Assembly (NCBI RefSeq): GCF_029227915.1 | Contig: NC_079885.1 | Span: 28,151,001 to 28,215,000 of the forward strand | DNA from: Hydractinia symbiolongicarpus | Taxonomy: Eukaryota; Cnidaria; Hydrozoa; Anthoathecata; Hydractiniidae | Direction: 5' to 3' | DNA: 64,000 bases | In this document: piece by piece, positions 1-12,600 of the stretch | How positions within the stretch are numbered: position 1 is the first letter of the stretch | How the letters are laid out: the number at the start of each line of letters is the position of its first letter | The notes under the pieces: generated by a model | What the model was told of the DNA's origin: nothing | Databases searched by the model: none | What the model saw: only the letters and a program-made list of their open reading frames with translations | Position numbers and translations under genes: made by a program

Positions 1-217
1 CAGTGAAACGATTGACTGTGGGACTTGATTGAAGTGATTCTGGACTGCGAACTTATAAATGTGATAAATGAGCCAATTGGACTCCAAGCAAAAACATTCT
101 TCTTAATTTGACATGATTGCTGCAATTCAGCGATTACACTCGGCCCAATGGTAGCGCTTCACTTAAAAATTTAGATAAAATAAGTCATTTTTTATTGTGG
201 GACCAATCCTAACAGTT

Positions 218-227
218 AGCGCGCGCT
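218..227. other. GC palindrome AGCGCGCGCT (one per monomer)
   Basis: AGCGCGCGCT equals its own reverse complement and contains an eight-base alternating GC run. It sits near offset 218-227 in most monomers, inside CCGTTAGCGCGCGCTGAAG. Variants recur as linked types: AGCACGCGCT (module D), ATCGCGCGCT (family C), AGCGGGCGTT and AGCCCGCGCT (B subtypes), and a two-base shortened AGCGCGCT. Such runs can form Z-DNA under supercoiling; no function is shown by the sequence. Confidence 0.6.
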
Positions 228-1042
228 GAAGAAATAAAGACAGTTTCAAATACTACATTTCATTGACTTTCTAGCGGTATTAGTCCGTTTCAACTACAAC
301 GGTTGCGTGACATATTCGTACCAACATGTATTTAGTGAATTTTTTCCATTATTACTAAGTTGTATTGCTTTTGACAGTGAAACGATTGACTGTGGGACTT
401 AATTGAAGTGATTCTGGACGGTGACCATATAAATGTGATAAATGAGCCAATTGGATTCCAAGGAATAACATTTTTCCTAACTTGACATGATTGCTGGAAT
501 TCAGCGATTACACTCGGCCCTATGGTAGCGCTTCACTTAAAATTTTTTATAAAATAAGTCCTTTTTTACTGTTGGACCAATCCTAGCCGTTAGCGCACGC
601 TGAAGAAATAGGGACAGTTTCAAACACTACATATCATTGACCTTCTGGCGGTATAAATCTGTTTGAGTTACAACGGTTGTGTCACATATTCGTACCAACA
701 TGTTTTTAGCGATAGTAATCGGATATTACTAGGTTGCATCGCTTTTAACAGTGAAACGATTGACTGTGGCACTTAATTGAACTTATTTTGGACTGTGATC
801 TTATAAATGTGATAAATGAGACAATTGGACCCAAGGAATAACATTCGTTTTAATTTGACATGATTGCTGGAATTTATTGATTTCGCTGGGCGCTGTGGTA
901 GCGTTTTATTTAAAAGTATAGATATATAAGTCATTTTGTACTGCGGGACCAATCCTAGCCGTTAGCGCGCGCTGAAGAAATAAAGACAGTTTCAAATACT
1001 ACATTTCATTGACTTTCTAACGGTATTAGTCCGTTTTAACTA

Positions 1043-1056
1043 CAACGGTTGCGTCA
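1043..1056. other. Conserved CAACGGTTGCGTCA block
   Basis: This block lies in one of the most conserved parts of the monomer (near offset 294-307) and is followed by CATATTCGTACCAACATG. CAACGG fits the animal MYB core, and TTGCGTCA resembles a bZIP (CREB/ATF-C/EBP) half-site pair. Further MYB-like cores are TAACGG about 35 bases upstream and the reverse form CCGTTA near offset 214. These are motif resemblances only. Confidence 0.35.
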
Positions 1057-3727
1057 CATATTCGTGCCATCATGTATTTAGCAATATTTTTCTGATTTTA
1101 CTAGGTTGCATCGTTTTTAACAGTGAAAGGAATGACTGTGGGACTTAATTGAACTGATTTTGAACTTTGACCTCAAAAATGTGATAAATGAGACAATTGG
1201 ACCCAAGAAATAACATTCGTCCTAATTTGACTTGATTGCTGGAATTTATCGATTTCGCTGGGCGCTGTGGTAGCGCTTTATTTAAAAGTTTAGATAAATA
1301 AGTCATTTTTTACTGTGGGACCAATCCTAGCCGTTAGCGCGCTGAAGAAATAGAAAAATTTTCAAAAACTACATTTCATTGACTTTCTAACGGTGTCAAT
1401 CCGCTTAAGTTACAACGGTTGCGTCACGTATTCGTACCAACATGTATTTAGTGATTTTTTTCCGATATTACTCAGTTGTATTGCTTTTGACAGTGAAACG
1501 ATTGACTGTGGGACTTAATTGAAATGATTCTGTACTGTGACCTTATAAATGTGATTAATGAGCCTATTGGACTCCAAGGAATAACATTTTTCCTAATTTG
1601 ACATGATTGCTGGAAATCAGCGATTACACTCGGCCCTATGGTAGCGCTTCAATTAAAAATTTTTATAAAATAAGTCCTTTTTTACTGTGGGACCAATCCT
1701 AGCCGTTAGCGCGCGCTGGAGAAATAGAGACAGTTTCAAACACTACATTTCATTGACCTTTTAAAGGTATCAGTCCGTTTCTACTACAACGGTTACGTCA
1801 CATATTCGTACCAACATGTATTTAGTGATATTCTTCCGATATTATTGAGTTATATCGCTTTTAACAGTGAAACGATTGACTCTTGGACTCAATTGAAGTA
1901 ACTTTGGACTGTGACCTTATAAATGTGATAAGTGAGCCAACTGGACCCCAAGAAATGACATTCTTCTTAATTTGACATGATTGCCGCAACTCAGCGATTA
2001 CACTGGTCGCTGTTTGGAGCGCTTCATTTAAAAATTTAGATAAATAAGTGATTTTTTACTGTGGGACGAATCCTAGCCGTTATTGCGTGCTGAAGAAATA
2101 GAGACAGTTTTAGAAGGTACGTTTCAATAAATTTCTAGCGGTATGAGTCCGTTTGAGTTACATCGGTTGAGTCACATATTCGTCCCCACATGTATTAAGG
2201 GATATTTTTCTGATAATACTAGGTTGTATCGCTTTTAACAGTGAAACGATTGACTGTGGCACTTAATTAAACTGATTTTGGACTGTGACCTTATAAATGT
2301 GAAAAGTGAGACAATTGGAACCAAGAAATATCATTCTCCTTAATTTGACATGATTGCTGGAATTTACTGATTTCACTGGGCGCTGTGGCAGGGATTCACT
2401 TAAAAATTTAGATAAATAAGTCATTTTTTACGGTGGGACAAATCCTAGCCGTTAGCCCGCGCTGAAGAAATAGAAACAGTTTTAAAAACAACATTTCATT
2501 GACTCTCTAACGGTATCAGTCCGTTTCAATTAAAACGGTTGCGTCACATATTCGTACCATCATGTATTTAGCAATATTATCCTGATTTTACTAGGTTGCA
2601 TCGTTTTTAACAGTGAAAGGATTGACTGTGGGACTTAATTGAACTGATTTTGAACTTTGACCTCAAAAATGTGATAAATGAGACAATTGGTCCCAAGAAA
2701 TAACATTCGTCCTAATTTGACGTGATTGCTGGAATTTACCGATTTCGCTGGGCGCTGTGGTAGCGCTTTATTTAAAAGTTTAGATAAATAAGTCGTTTTT
2801 TACTGTGCGACCAATCCTAGCCGTTAGCGCGCTGAAGAAATAGAAAAATTTTCAAAAACTACATTTCATTGACTTTCTAACGGTGTCAATCCGCCTAAGT
2901 TACAACGGTTGCGTCACGTATTCGTACCAACATGTATTTAGTGATTTTTTTCCGATATTACTCAGTTGTATTGCTTTTGACAGTGAAACGATTGACTGTG
3001 GGACTTAATTAAAGTGATTCTCTACTGTGACCTTATAAATGTGATAAATGAGCCTCTTGGACTCCAAGGAATAACATTTTTCTTAATTTGACATGATTGC
3101 TGGAAATCAGCGATTACACTCGGCCCTATGGTAGCGCTTCAATTAAAAATTTTTATAAAATAAGTCCTTTTTTACTGTGGGACCAATCCTAGCCGTTAGC
3201 GCGCGCTGGAGAAATAGAGACAGTTTCAAACACTACATTTCATTGACCTTTTAAAGGTATCAGTCCGTTTCTACTACAACGGTTACGTCACATATTCGTA
3301 CCAACATGTATTTAGTGATATTCTTCCGATATTATTGAGTTATATCGCTTTTAACAGTGAAACGATTGACTCTTGGACTTAATTGAAGTAACTTTGGACT
3401 GTGACCTTATAAATGTGATAAGTGAGCCAACTGGACCCCAAGAAATGACATTCTTCTTAATTTGACATGATTGCCGCAACTCAGCGATTACACTGGTCGC
3501 TGTTTGGAGCGCTTCATTTAAAAATTTAGATAAATAAGTGATTTTTTACTGTGGGACGAATCCTAGCCGTTATCGCGCGCTGAAGAAATAGAGACAGCTT
3601 TAGAAGGTACATTTTAATGACTTTCTAACGGTATGAGTCCATTTGAGTTAGAACGGTTGAATCACATATTTGTACCAACATGTAATTAGTGATTTTTTCC
3701 GGTATTACTAATTTGTATCGCTTTTAA

Positions 3728-4101
3728 CAGTGAAACGATTGACTGTGGGACTTAATTGAAGTGATTCTGGACTGCGACCTTATAAATGTGATAAATGAGC
3801 CAATTGGACTCCAAGCAAAAACCTTCTTCTTAATTTGACATGATTGCTGCAATTCAGCGATTACACTCGGCCCAATGGTAGCGCTTCACTTAAAAATTTA
3901 GATAAAATAAGTCATTTTTTACTGTGGGACCAATCCTAACAGTTAGTGCGCGTTGAAGAAATAAAGACAGTTTCAAATACTACATTCCATTGACTTTCTA
4001 GCGGTATTAGTCCGTTTCAACTACAACGGTTGCGTGACATATTCGTACCAACATGTATTTAGTGAATTTTTTCCATTATTACTAAGTTGTATTGCTTTTG
4101 A
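3728..4101 (+). repeat. Family A monomer (exemplar, 374 bp)
   Basis: A clean example of family A. Diagnostic positions in order are GAAGTGATTCTGG near offset 33, GAGCCAATTGGACTCC near offset 69, GATTACACTCGGCCC near offset 137, and CACTTAAAAATTTAGATAAAATAAG with one extra A compared with B and C. It ends TTAGTGAATTTTTTCCATTA and is followed by another A monomer. Base 1 (M1) carries an almost identical copy, 3727 bp upstream. Family A dominates 1-30 kb and returns after 52 kb. Confidence 0.9.
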
Positions 4102-5596
4102 CAGTGAAACGATTGACTGTGGGACTTAATTGAAGTGATTCTGGACGGTGACCATATAAATGTGATAAATGAGCCAATTGGATTCCAAGGAATAACATTT
4201 TTCCTAACTTGACATGATTGCTGGAATTCAGCGATTACACTCGGCCCTATGGTAGCGCTTCACTTAAATTTTTTTATAAAATAAGTCCTTTTTTACTGTT
4301 GGACCAATCCTAGCCGTTAGCGCACGCTGAAGAAATAGGGACAGTTTCAAACACTACATATCATTGACCTTCTGGCGGTATAAATCTGTTTGAGTTACAA
4401 CGGTTGTGTCACATATTCGTACCAACATGTTTTTAGCGATATTATTCGGATATTACTAGGTTGCATCGCTTTTAACAGTGAAACGATTGACTGTGGCACT
4501 TAATTGAACTTATTTTGGACTGTGATCTTATAATTGTGATAAATGAGACAATTGGACCCAAGGAATAACATTCTTTTGAATTTGACATGATTGCTGGAAT
4601 TTATTGATTTCGCTGGGCGCTGTGGTAGCGTTTTATTTAAAAGTATAGATATATAAGTCATTTTGTACTGCGGGACCAATCCTAGCCGTTAGCGCGCGCT
4701 GAAGAAATAAAGACAGTTTCAAATACTACATTTCATTGACATTCTAACGGTGTCAATCTGCTTGACTTACAACGGTTGCGTCACATATTTGTACCAACAT
4801 GTACTTAGTGATTTTTTTCCGATATTACTAAGTTGTATCGCTTTTAACAGTGAAACGATTGTCTGAGGGACTTAATTGAAGTGATTCTGGACTGTGACCT
4901 TTTAAATGTGATAAGTGAGCCAACTGGACCCTAAGAAATGACATTCTTCTTAATTTGACAAGATTGCCGCAACTCAGCGATTACACATTGGCGCTGTTTG
5001 GAGCGCTTCATTAAAAAATTTAGATAAATAAGTCATTTTTTACTGTGGGACGAATCCTAGCCGTTATCGCGCTCTGAAGAAATAGAGACAGTTTTAGAAG
5101 GTACATTTCAATGAATTTCTAACGGTATGAGTCCATTTGAGTTACAACGGTTGAATCACATATTTGTACCAACATGTAATTAATGATTTTTTTCCGATAT
5201 TACTGAGTTGTATCGCTTTTAACAGTGAAACGATTGACTGTGGGACTTAATTGAAGTGATTCTGTACTGTGACCTTATAAATGTGATTAATGAGCCTATT
5301 GGACTCCAAGGAATAACATTTTTCCTAATTTGACATGATTGCTGGAAATCAGCGATTACACTCGGCCCTATGGTAGCGCTTCAATTAAAAATTTTTATAA
5401 AATAAGTCCTTTTTTACTGTGGGACCAATCCTAGCCGTTAGCGCGCGCTGGAGAAATAGAGACAGTTTCAAACACTACATTTCATTGACCTTTTAAAGGT
5501 ATCAGTCCGTTTCTACTACAACGGTTACGTCACATATTCGTACCAACATGTATTTAGTGATATTCTTCCGATATTATTGAGTTATATCGCTTTTAA

Positions 5597-5970
5597 CAGT
5601 GAAACGATTGACTCTTGGACTTAATTGAAGTAACTTTGGACTGTGACCTTATAAATGTGATAAGTGAGCCAACTGGACCCCAAGAAATGACATTCTTCTT
5701 AATTTGACATGATGGCCGCAACTCAGCGATTACACTGGTCGCTGTTTGGAGCGCTTCATTTAAAAATTTAGATAAATAAGTGATTTTTTACTGTGCGACC
5801 AATCCTGGCCGTTAGCACGCGCTGAAGAAATAGAGACAGTTTCAAAGACTACATTTCATTGAACTTCTGGCGGTATAAATCCGTTTGAGTTACAACGGTT
5901 GCGTCACATATTCGTACCAACATGTATTTAGCGATAGTATTCGGATATTACTAGGTTGCATCGCTTTTAG
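5597..5970 (+). repeat. Chimeric monomer M16 (C first half, D second half)
   Basis: The first 185 bases follow C monomer M6 (GCCAACTGGACCCC, CGCTGTTTGGAGCGC, AAGTGATTTTTTACTG). From TGTGCGACCAATCCTGG near 5791 the sequence follows the ends of M26 and M35, including TTCAAAGACTACATTTC, GAACTTCTGGCGG and TAGTATTCGG. The junction falls between about 5775 and 5792. Confidence 0.85.
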
Positions 5971-8900
5971 CAGTGAAAGGATTGACTGTGGGACTTAATT
6001 GATCTGATATTGGACTTTGACCTCATAAATGTCAGAAATGAGACAATTCGACCCAAGGAATAACATCCTTCTTAATTTGACATGATTGCTGGAATTTACC
6101 GATTTCGCTGGGCGCTGTGGTAGCGTTTTAAAAAAAAGTTTAGATAAATAAGTCATTTTGTACTGTGGGACCAATCCTAGCAGTTAGCGAGCGTTGAAGA
6201 AATAGAGACAGTTTCAAAAACTACATTTCATTGACTTTCTAACGGTGTCAATCCGCTTAACTTACAACGGTTGCGTCACGTATTCGTACTAACATGTATT
6301 TAGTGATTCTTTTCCGATATTACTAAGTTGTATTTGTTTTGACAGCGAAACGATTGACTGTGGAACTTAATTGAAGTGATTCTGTACTGCGACCTTATAA
6401 ATGTGATAAATGAGACAATTGGACTCCAAGGAAGAACATTCTTCTTAATTTGACATGATTGCTGGAACTCAGGGATTACACTGGGCGCTGTGGTAGCGCT
6501 TCATTTAAAAACTTAGATAAATAAGTCTTTCTTACGATGTGACCAATCCTAGCCGTTAGCGCGTGCTGAAGAAAGAGAGACAGTTTTAAAAACTACATTT
6601 CATTGACTTTCTAACGGTGTCATTCCGTTTCAATTACAACGGTTGCGTCACATATTCGTACGAACATGTATTTAGCGATATTTTTCTGATTTTACTAGGT
6701 TGCATCGTTTTTAACAGTGAAAGGATTGATTGTGGGACTTAATTGAACTGATTTTGGACTGTGATCTTATAAATGTGATAAGTGAGACAATTGGACCCAA
6801 GAAATAACATTCTTCTTACCTTGACATGATTGCTGGAATTTACCGATTTCACTGGGCGCTGTGGTAGCGCTTCATTTAAAAATTTAGATAAATAAGTCAT
6901 TTTTTACGGTTGGACCAATCCTAGCCGTTAACGCGCGCTGAAGAAAGAGAGACAGTTTTAAAAACTACATCTTATTGACTCTGTAGCGGTATCAGTCCGT
7001 TTCCATTACAACGGTTGCGTCACATATTCGTACCAACATGTATTTAGCGATATTTTTCTGATTTTACTAGGTTGTATCGCTTTTAACAGTGAAACGATTG
7101 ACTGTGGGACTTAATTAAACTGATTTTGGACTTTGACCTCATAAATGTGATAATTGAGACAATTGGATTCAAGAAATAACATTCTTTTTAATTTGACATG
7201 GTTGCTGGAAGTTACCGATTTCGCTGGGCGCTGTGGTAGCGTTTTATTTAAAAGTTTAGATAAATAAGTCATTTTGTACTGTGGGACCAATCGTAGCCGT
7301 TAGCGGGCGTTGAAGAAAAAGAAACATTTTCAAAAACTACATTTCATTGACTTTCTAACGGTGTCAATCCGCTTGACTTACAACGGTTGAGTCACATATT
7401 TGTACCAACATGTATTTAGTGATTCTTTTCCGATAATACTAAGTTGTATTTGTTTTGACATCGAAACGATTGACTGTGGGACTTAATTGAAGTGATTCTG
7501 TACTGCGACCTTATAAATGTGATAAATGAGCCAATTGGATTCCAAGGAATAACATTCTTCTTAATTTGACATGATTGCTGAAATTCAGCGATTACAATCG
7601 GCCCAATGGTAGCGTTTCTCTTAAAAATTTAGATAAAATAAGTCATTTTTTACTGTGGGACCAATCCTAACCGTTAGCGCGCGCTGAAAAAATAAAGACA
7701 GTTTCAAATACTACATTTCATTGACTTTCTAACGGTATTAGTCCGTTTCAACTACAACGGTTGCGTGACATATTAGTACCAACATGTATTTAGTGAATTT
7801 TTTCCATTATTACTAAGTTGTATTGCTTTTGACAGTGAAACGATTGACTGTGGGACTTAATTGAGGTGATTCTGGACTGTGACCTTATAAATGTGATAAA
7901 TGAGCCAATTGGATTCCAAGGAATAACATTTTTCCTAACTTGACATGATTGCTGGAATTCAGCGATTACACTCGGCCCTATGGTAGCGCTTCACTTAAAA
8001 TTTTTTAAAAAATAAGTCCTTTTTTACTGTGGGACCAATCCTAGCCGTTAGCGCGCGCTGAAGAAACAGGGACAGTTTCAAACACTACATATCATTGACC
8101 TTCTGGCGGTATAAATCTGTTTCAGTTACAACGGTTGTGTCACATATTCGTACCAACATGTATTTAGCGATAGTATTCGGATATTACTAGGTTGCATCGC
8201 TTTTAACAGTGAAACGATTGACTGTGGGACTTAATTGAACTTATTTTCGACTGTGATCTTATAAATGTGATAAATGAGACAATTGGACCCAAGGAATAAC
8301 ATTCTTTTTAATTTGACATGATTGCTGGAATTTACCGATTTCGCTTTGCGCTGTGGTAGCGATTTATGTAAAAGTTTAGATATATAAGTCATTTTGTACA
8401 GCGGGACCAATCCTAGCCGTTAGCGCGCGTTGAAGAAATAAAAACATTTTGAAAAACTACATTTCATTGACTTTCTAACGGTGTCAATCTGCTTGACTTA
8501 CAACGGTTGCGTCACATATTTGTACCAACATGTACTTAGTGATTTTTTTCCGATATTACTAAGTTGTATCGCTTTTAACAGTGAAACGATTGTCTGAGGG
8601 ACTTAATTGAAGTGATTCTGGACTGTGACCTTTTAAATGTGATAAGTGAGCCAACTGGACCCTAAGAAATGACATTCTTCTTAATTTGACAAGATTGCCG
8701 CAACTCAGCGATTACACTGGGCGCTGTTTGGAGCGCTTCATTAAAAAATTTAGATAAATAAGTCATTTTTTACTGTGGGACGAATCCTAGCCGTTATCGC
8801 GCTCTGAAGAAATAGAGACAGTTTTAGAAGGTACATTTCAATGAATTTCTAACGGTATGAGTCCATTTGAGTTACAACGATTGAATCACATATTTGTACC

Positions 8901-9699
8901 AACATGTAATTAATGATTTTTTTCCGATATTACTGAGTTGTATCGCTTTTAACAGTGAAACGATTGACTGTGGGACTTAATTGAAGTGATTCTGGACTGT
9001 GACCTTATAAATGTGATAAATGAGCCAATTGGATTCCAAGGAATAACATTTTTCCTAATTTGCATGATTGCTGGAATTCAGCGATTACACTCGGCCCTGT
9101 GGTAGCGCTTCACTTAAAATTTTTTATAAAATAAGTCCTTTTTTACTGTGGGACCAATCCTAGCCGTTAGCGCGCGCTGAAGAAATAGAGACAGTTTCAA
9201 ACACTACATTTCATTGACTTTTTAAAGGTATCAGTCCGTTTCAACTACAACGGTTACGTCACATATTCGTACCAACATGTATTTAGTGATTTTTTTCCGA
9301 TATTACTAAGTTGCATTGCTTTTGACAGTGAAGCGATTGCCTGTGGGACTTAATTGAAGTGATTCTGGACTGTGACCTTATAAATGTGATAGATGAGCCA
9401 ATTGGATTCCAAGGAATAACATTCTTCTTAATTTGACATGATTTCTGCAATTCAGCGATTACACTCGGCCCAATGGTAGCGCTTCTCTTAAAAATTTAGA
9501 TAAAATAAGTCATTTTTTACTGTGCGACCAATCCTGGCCGTTAGCACGCGCTGAAGAAATAGAGACAGTTTCAAAGACTACATTTCATTGAACTTCTGGC
9601 GGTATAAATCCGTTTGAGTTACAACGGTTGCGTCACATATTCGTACCAACATGTATTTAGCGATAGTATTCGGATATTACTAGGTTGCATCGCTTTTAG
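5971..9699 (+). repeat. Ten-monomer higher-order repeat, copy 1 (M17-M26)
   Basis: Starts are 5971, 6343, 6715, 7087, 7459, 7833, 8207, 8579, 8953 and 9326. The unit is marked by rare variants: GATCTGATATTGG and AATGTCAGAAATG in M17, CAGCGAAACG in M18, CATCGAAACG at the start of M21, GATTGTCTGAGGG in M24, and a one-base deletion (AATTTGCATGATTG) in M25, which is 373 bp. The same markers recur in 9700-13057. Identity with the next copy actually begins upstream of this register, at TGTGCGACC near 5790 versus 9520, an offset of 3729. Confidence 0.9.
6343..6714 (+). repeat. Chimeric monomer M18 (M37 + M38 fused)
   Basis: The first part matches M37/M46: CAGCGAAACG, GTGGAACTTAATTG, CAAGGAAGAACATTC. 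The second part matches M38/M47: GGAACTCAGGGATTAC, ACTTAGATAAATAAGTC, TTTCTTACGATG. The switch lies between 6442 and 6467. The product replaces two monomers with one, as expected from an unequal exchange or deletion. Confidence 0.86.
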
Positions 9700-12600
9700 C
9701 AGTGAAAGGATTGACTGTGGGACTTAATTGATCTGATATTGGACTTTGACCTCATAAATGTCAGAAATGAGACAATTCGACCCAAGGAATAACATCCTTC
9801 TTAATTTGACATGATTGCTGGAATTTACCGATTTCGCTGGGCGCTGTGGTAGCGTTTTAAAAAAAAGTTTAGATAAATAAGTCATTTTGTACTGTGGGAC
9901 CAATCCTAGCAGTTAGCGAGCGTTGAAGAAATAGAGACAGTTTCAAAAACTACATTTCATTGACTTTCTAACGGTGTCAATCCGCTTAACTTACAACGGT
10001 TGCGTCACGTATTCGTACTAACATGTATTTAGTGATTCTTTTCCGATATTACTAAGTTGTATTTGTTTTGACAGCGAAACGATTGACTGTGGAACTTAAT
10101 TGAAGTGATTCTGTACTGCAACCTTATAAATGTGATAAATGAGACAATTGGACTCCAAGAAAGAACATTCTTCTTAATTTGACATGATTGCTGGAATTCA
10201 GCGATTACACTCGGCCCTATGGTAGCGCTTCATTTAAAAATTTAGATAAATAAGTCATTTTTTACGGTTGGACCAATACTAGCCGTTAACGCGCGCTGAA
10301 GAAAGAGAGACAGTTTTAAAAACTACATCTTATAGACTCTGTAGCGGTATCAGTCCGTTTCCATTACAACGGTTGCGTCACATATTCGTACCAACATGTA
10401 TTTAGCGATATTTTTCTGATTTTACTAGGTTGTATCGCTTTTAACAGTGAAACGATTGACTGTGGGACTTAATTAAACTGATTTTGGACTTTGACCTCAT
10501 AAATGTGATAATTGAGACAATTGGATTCAAGAAATAACATTCTTTTTAATTTGACATGGTTGCTGGAAGTTACCGATTTCGCTGGGCGCTGTGGTAGCGT
10601 TTTATTTAAAAGTTTAGATAAATAAGTCATTTTGTACTGTGGGACCAATCGTAGCCGTTAGCGGGCGTTGAAGAAAAAGAAACATTTTCAAAAACTACAT
10701 TTCATTGACTTTCTAACGGTGTCAATCCGCTTGACTTACAACGGTTGAGTCACATATTTGTACCAACATGTATTTAGTGATTCTTTTCCGATAATACTAA
10801 GTTGTATTTGTTTTGACATCGAAACGATTGACTGTGGGACTTAATTGAAGTGATTCTGTACTGCGACCTTATAAATGTGATAAATGAGCCAATTGGATTC
10901 CAAGGAATAACATTCTTCTTAATTTGACATGATTGCTGAAATTCAGCGATTACAATCGGCCCAATGGTAGCGTTTCTCTTAAAAATTTAGATAAAATAAG
11001 TCATTTTTTACTGTGGGACCAATCCTAACCGTTAGCGCGCGCTGAAAAAATAAAGACAGTTTCAAATACTACATTTCATTGACTTTCTAACGGTATTAGT
11101 CCGTTTCAACTACAACGGTTGCGTGACATATTAGTACCAACATGTATTTAGTGAATTTTTTCCATTATTACTAAGTTGTATTGCTTTTGACAGTGAAACG
11201 ATTGACTGTGGGACTTAATTGAGGTGATTCTGGACTGTGACCTTATAAATGTGATAAATGAGCCAATTGGATTCCAAGGAATAACATTTTTCCTAACTTG
11301 ACATGATTGCTGGAATTCAGCGATTACACTCGGCCCTATGGTAGCGCTTCACTTAAAATTTTTTAAAAAATAAGTCCTTTTTTACTGTGGGACCAATCCT
11401 AGCCGTTAGCGCGCGCTGAAGAAACAGGGACAGTTTCAAACACTACATATCATTGACCTTCTGGCGGTATAAATCTGTTTCAGTTACAACGGTTGTGTCA
11501 CATATTCGTACCAACATGTATTTAGCGATAGTATTCGGATATTACTAGGTTGCATCGCTTTTAACAGTGAAACGATTGACTGTGGGACTTAATTGAACTT
11601 ATTTTCGACTGTGATCTTATAAATGTGATAAATGAGACAATTGGACCCAAGGAATAACATTCTTTTTAATTTGACATGATTGCTGGAATTTACCGATTTC
11701 GCTTTGCGCTGTGGTAGCGATTTATGTAAAAGTTTAGATATATAAGTCATTTCGTACAGCGGGACCAATCCTAGCCGTTAGCTCGCGTTGAAGAAATAAA
11801 AACATTTTGAAAAACTACATTTCATTGACTTTCTAACGGTGTCAATCTGCTTGACTTACAACGGTTGCGTCACATATTTGTACCAACATGTACTTAGTGA
11901 TTTTTTTCCGATATTACTAAGTTGTATCGCTTTTAACAGTGAAACGATTGTCTGAGGGACTTAATTGAAGTGATTCTGGACTGTGACCTTTTAAATGTGA
12001 TAAGTGAGCCAACTGGACCCTAAGAAATGACATTCTTCTTAATTTGACAAGATTGCCGCAACTCAGCGATTACACTGGGCGCTGTTTGGAGCGCTTCATT
12101 AAAAAATTTAGATAAATAAGTCATTTTTTACTGTGGGACGAATCCTACCCGTTATCGCGCTCTGAAGAAATAGAGACAGTTTTAGAAGGTACATTTCAAT
12201 GAATTTCTAACGGTATGAGTCCATTTGAGTTACAACGATTGAATCACATATTTGTACCAACATGTAATTAATGATTTTTTTCCGATATTACTGAGTTGTA
12301 TCGCTTTTAACAGTGAAACGATTGACTGTGGGACTTAATTGAAGTGATTCTGGACTGTGACCTTATAAATGTGATAAATGAGCCAATTGGATTCCAAGGA
12401 ATAACATTTTTCCTAATTTGCATGATTGCTGGAATTCAGCGATTACACTCGGCCCTGTGGTAGCGCTTCACTTAAAATTTTTTATAAAATAAGTCCTTTT
12501 TTACTGTGGGACCAATCCTAGCCGTTAGCGCGCGCTGAAGAAATAGAGACAGTTTCAAACACTACATTTCATTGACTTTTTAAAGGTATCAGTCCGTTTC

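Larger units (their letters stand above)
1..3727 (+). repeat. Ten-monomer segment M1-M10 with A-A-B-B phasing
   Basis: Monomer starts are 1, 375, 749, 1121, 1491, 1865, 2239, 2611, 2981 and 3355. The families run A, A, B, B, A, C, B, B, A, C, so pairs of A/C alternate with pairs of B, giving a tetramer of about 1490 bp. M4-M6 (1121-2238) and M8-M10 (2611-3727) are near copies offset by 1490. Shared variants include the 370-bp B monomer with TTAGCGCGCTGAAG (two bases shorter than usual) and AGCCTATTGG versus AGCCTCTTGG in M5 and M9. M3 and M7 are both B but of different subtype. M1 and M2 reappear as M11 and M12. Confidence 0.88.
3728..5970 (+). repeat. Monomers M11-M16, partial repeat of the first segment
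   Basis: Starts are 3728, 4102, 4476, 4848, 5223 and 5597. M11, M12 and the 5' part of M13 repeat M1-M3 at an offset of about 3727. M14 is a C monomer with the rare GATTGTCTGAGGGAC and matches M24 and M33. M15 matches M5, including the rare ATTAATGAGCCTATTGG. M16 starts as C like M6 but switches to module D near 5780-5790 (TGTGCGACCAATCCTGGCC), so it is a chimera. M11-M14 also match M21-M24 and M30-M33, which places this segment in the 10-monomer periodicity. Confidence 0.87.

Noticed and set aside
108-113. Bacterial promoter-like TTGACA and plant W-box-like TTGAC motifs, several per monomer
   Set aside because: Short motifs recur by chance in every copy; the array is eukaryotic satellite DNA and nothing downstream is transcribed as a gene as far as the sequence shows.
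241-310. Hairpin AACGG-TATCAGT-CCGTT as a terminator or structured RNA
   Set aside because: The stem is only five base pairs and is broken in many monomers (GGTGTCAATCCG), so no conserved fold is supported.
1-374. Identity with the Drosophila 359-bp (1.688) satellite or Tribolium-type ~360-bp satellites
   Set aside because: Similar unit length only. The Drosophila sequence I remember does not resemble this one, and I cannot confirm any match to the beetle satellites without a search.
1049-1072. CENP-B-box-like sequence around ATTCGTACCAACATG
   Set aside because: It has TTCG and the A at the right spacing but lacks the CGGG part of the box. I found no monomer with a full match on either strand.
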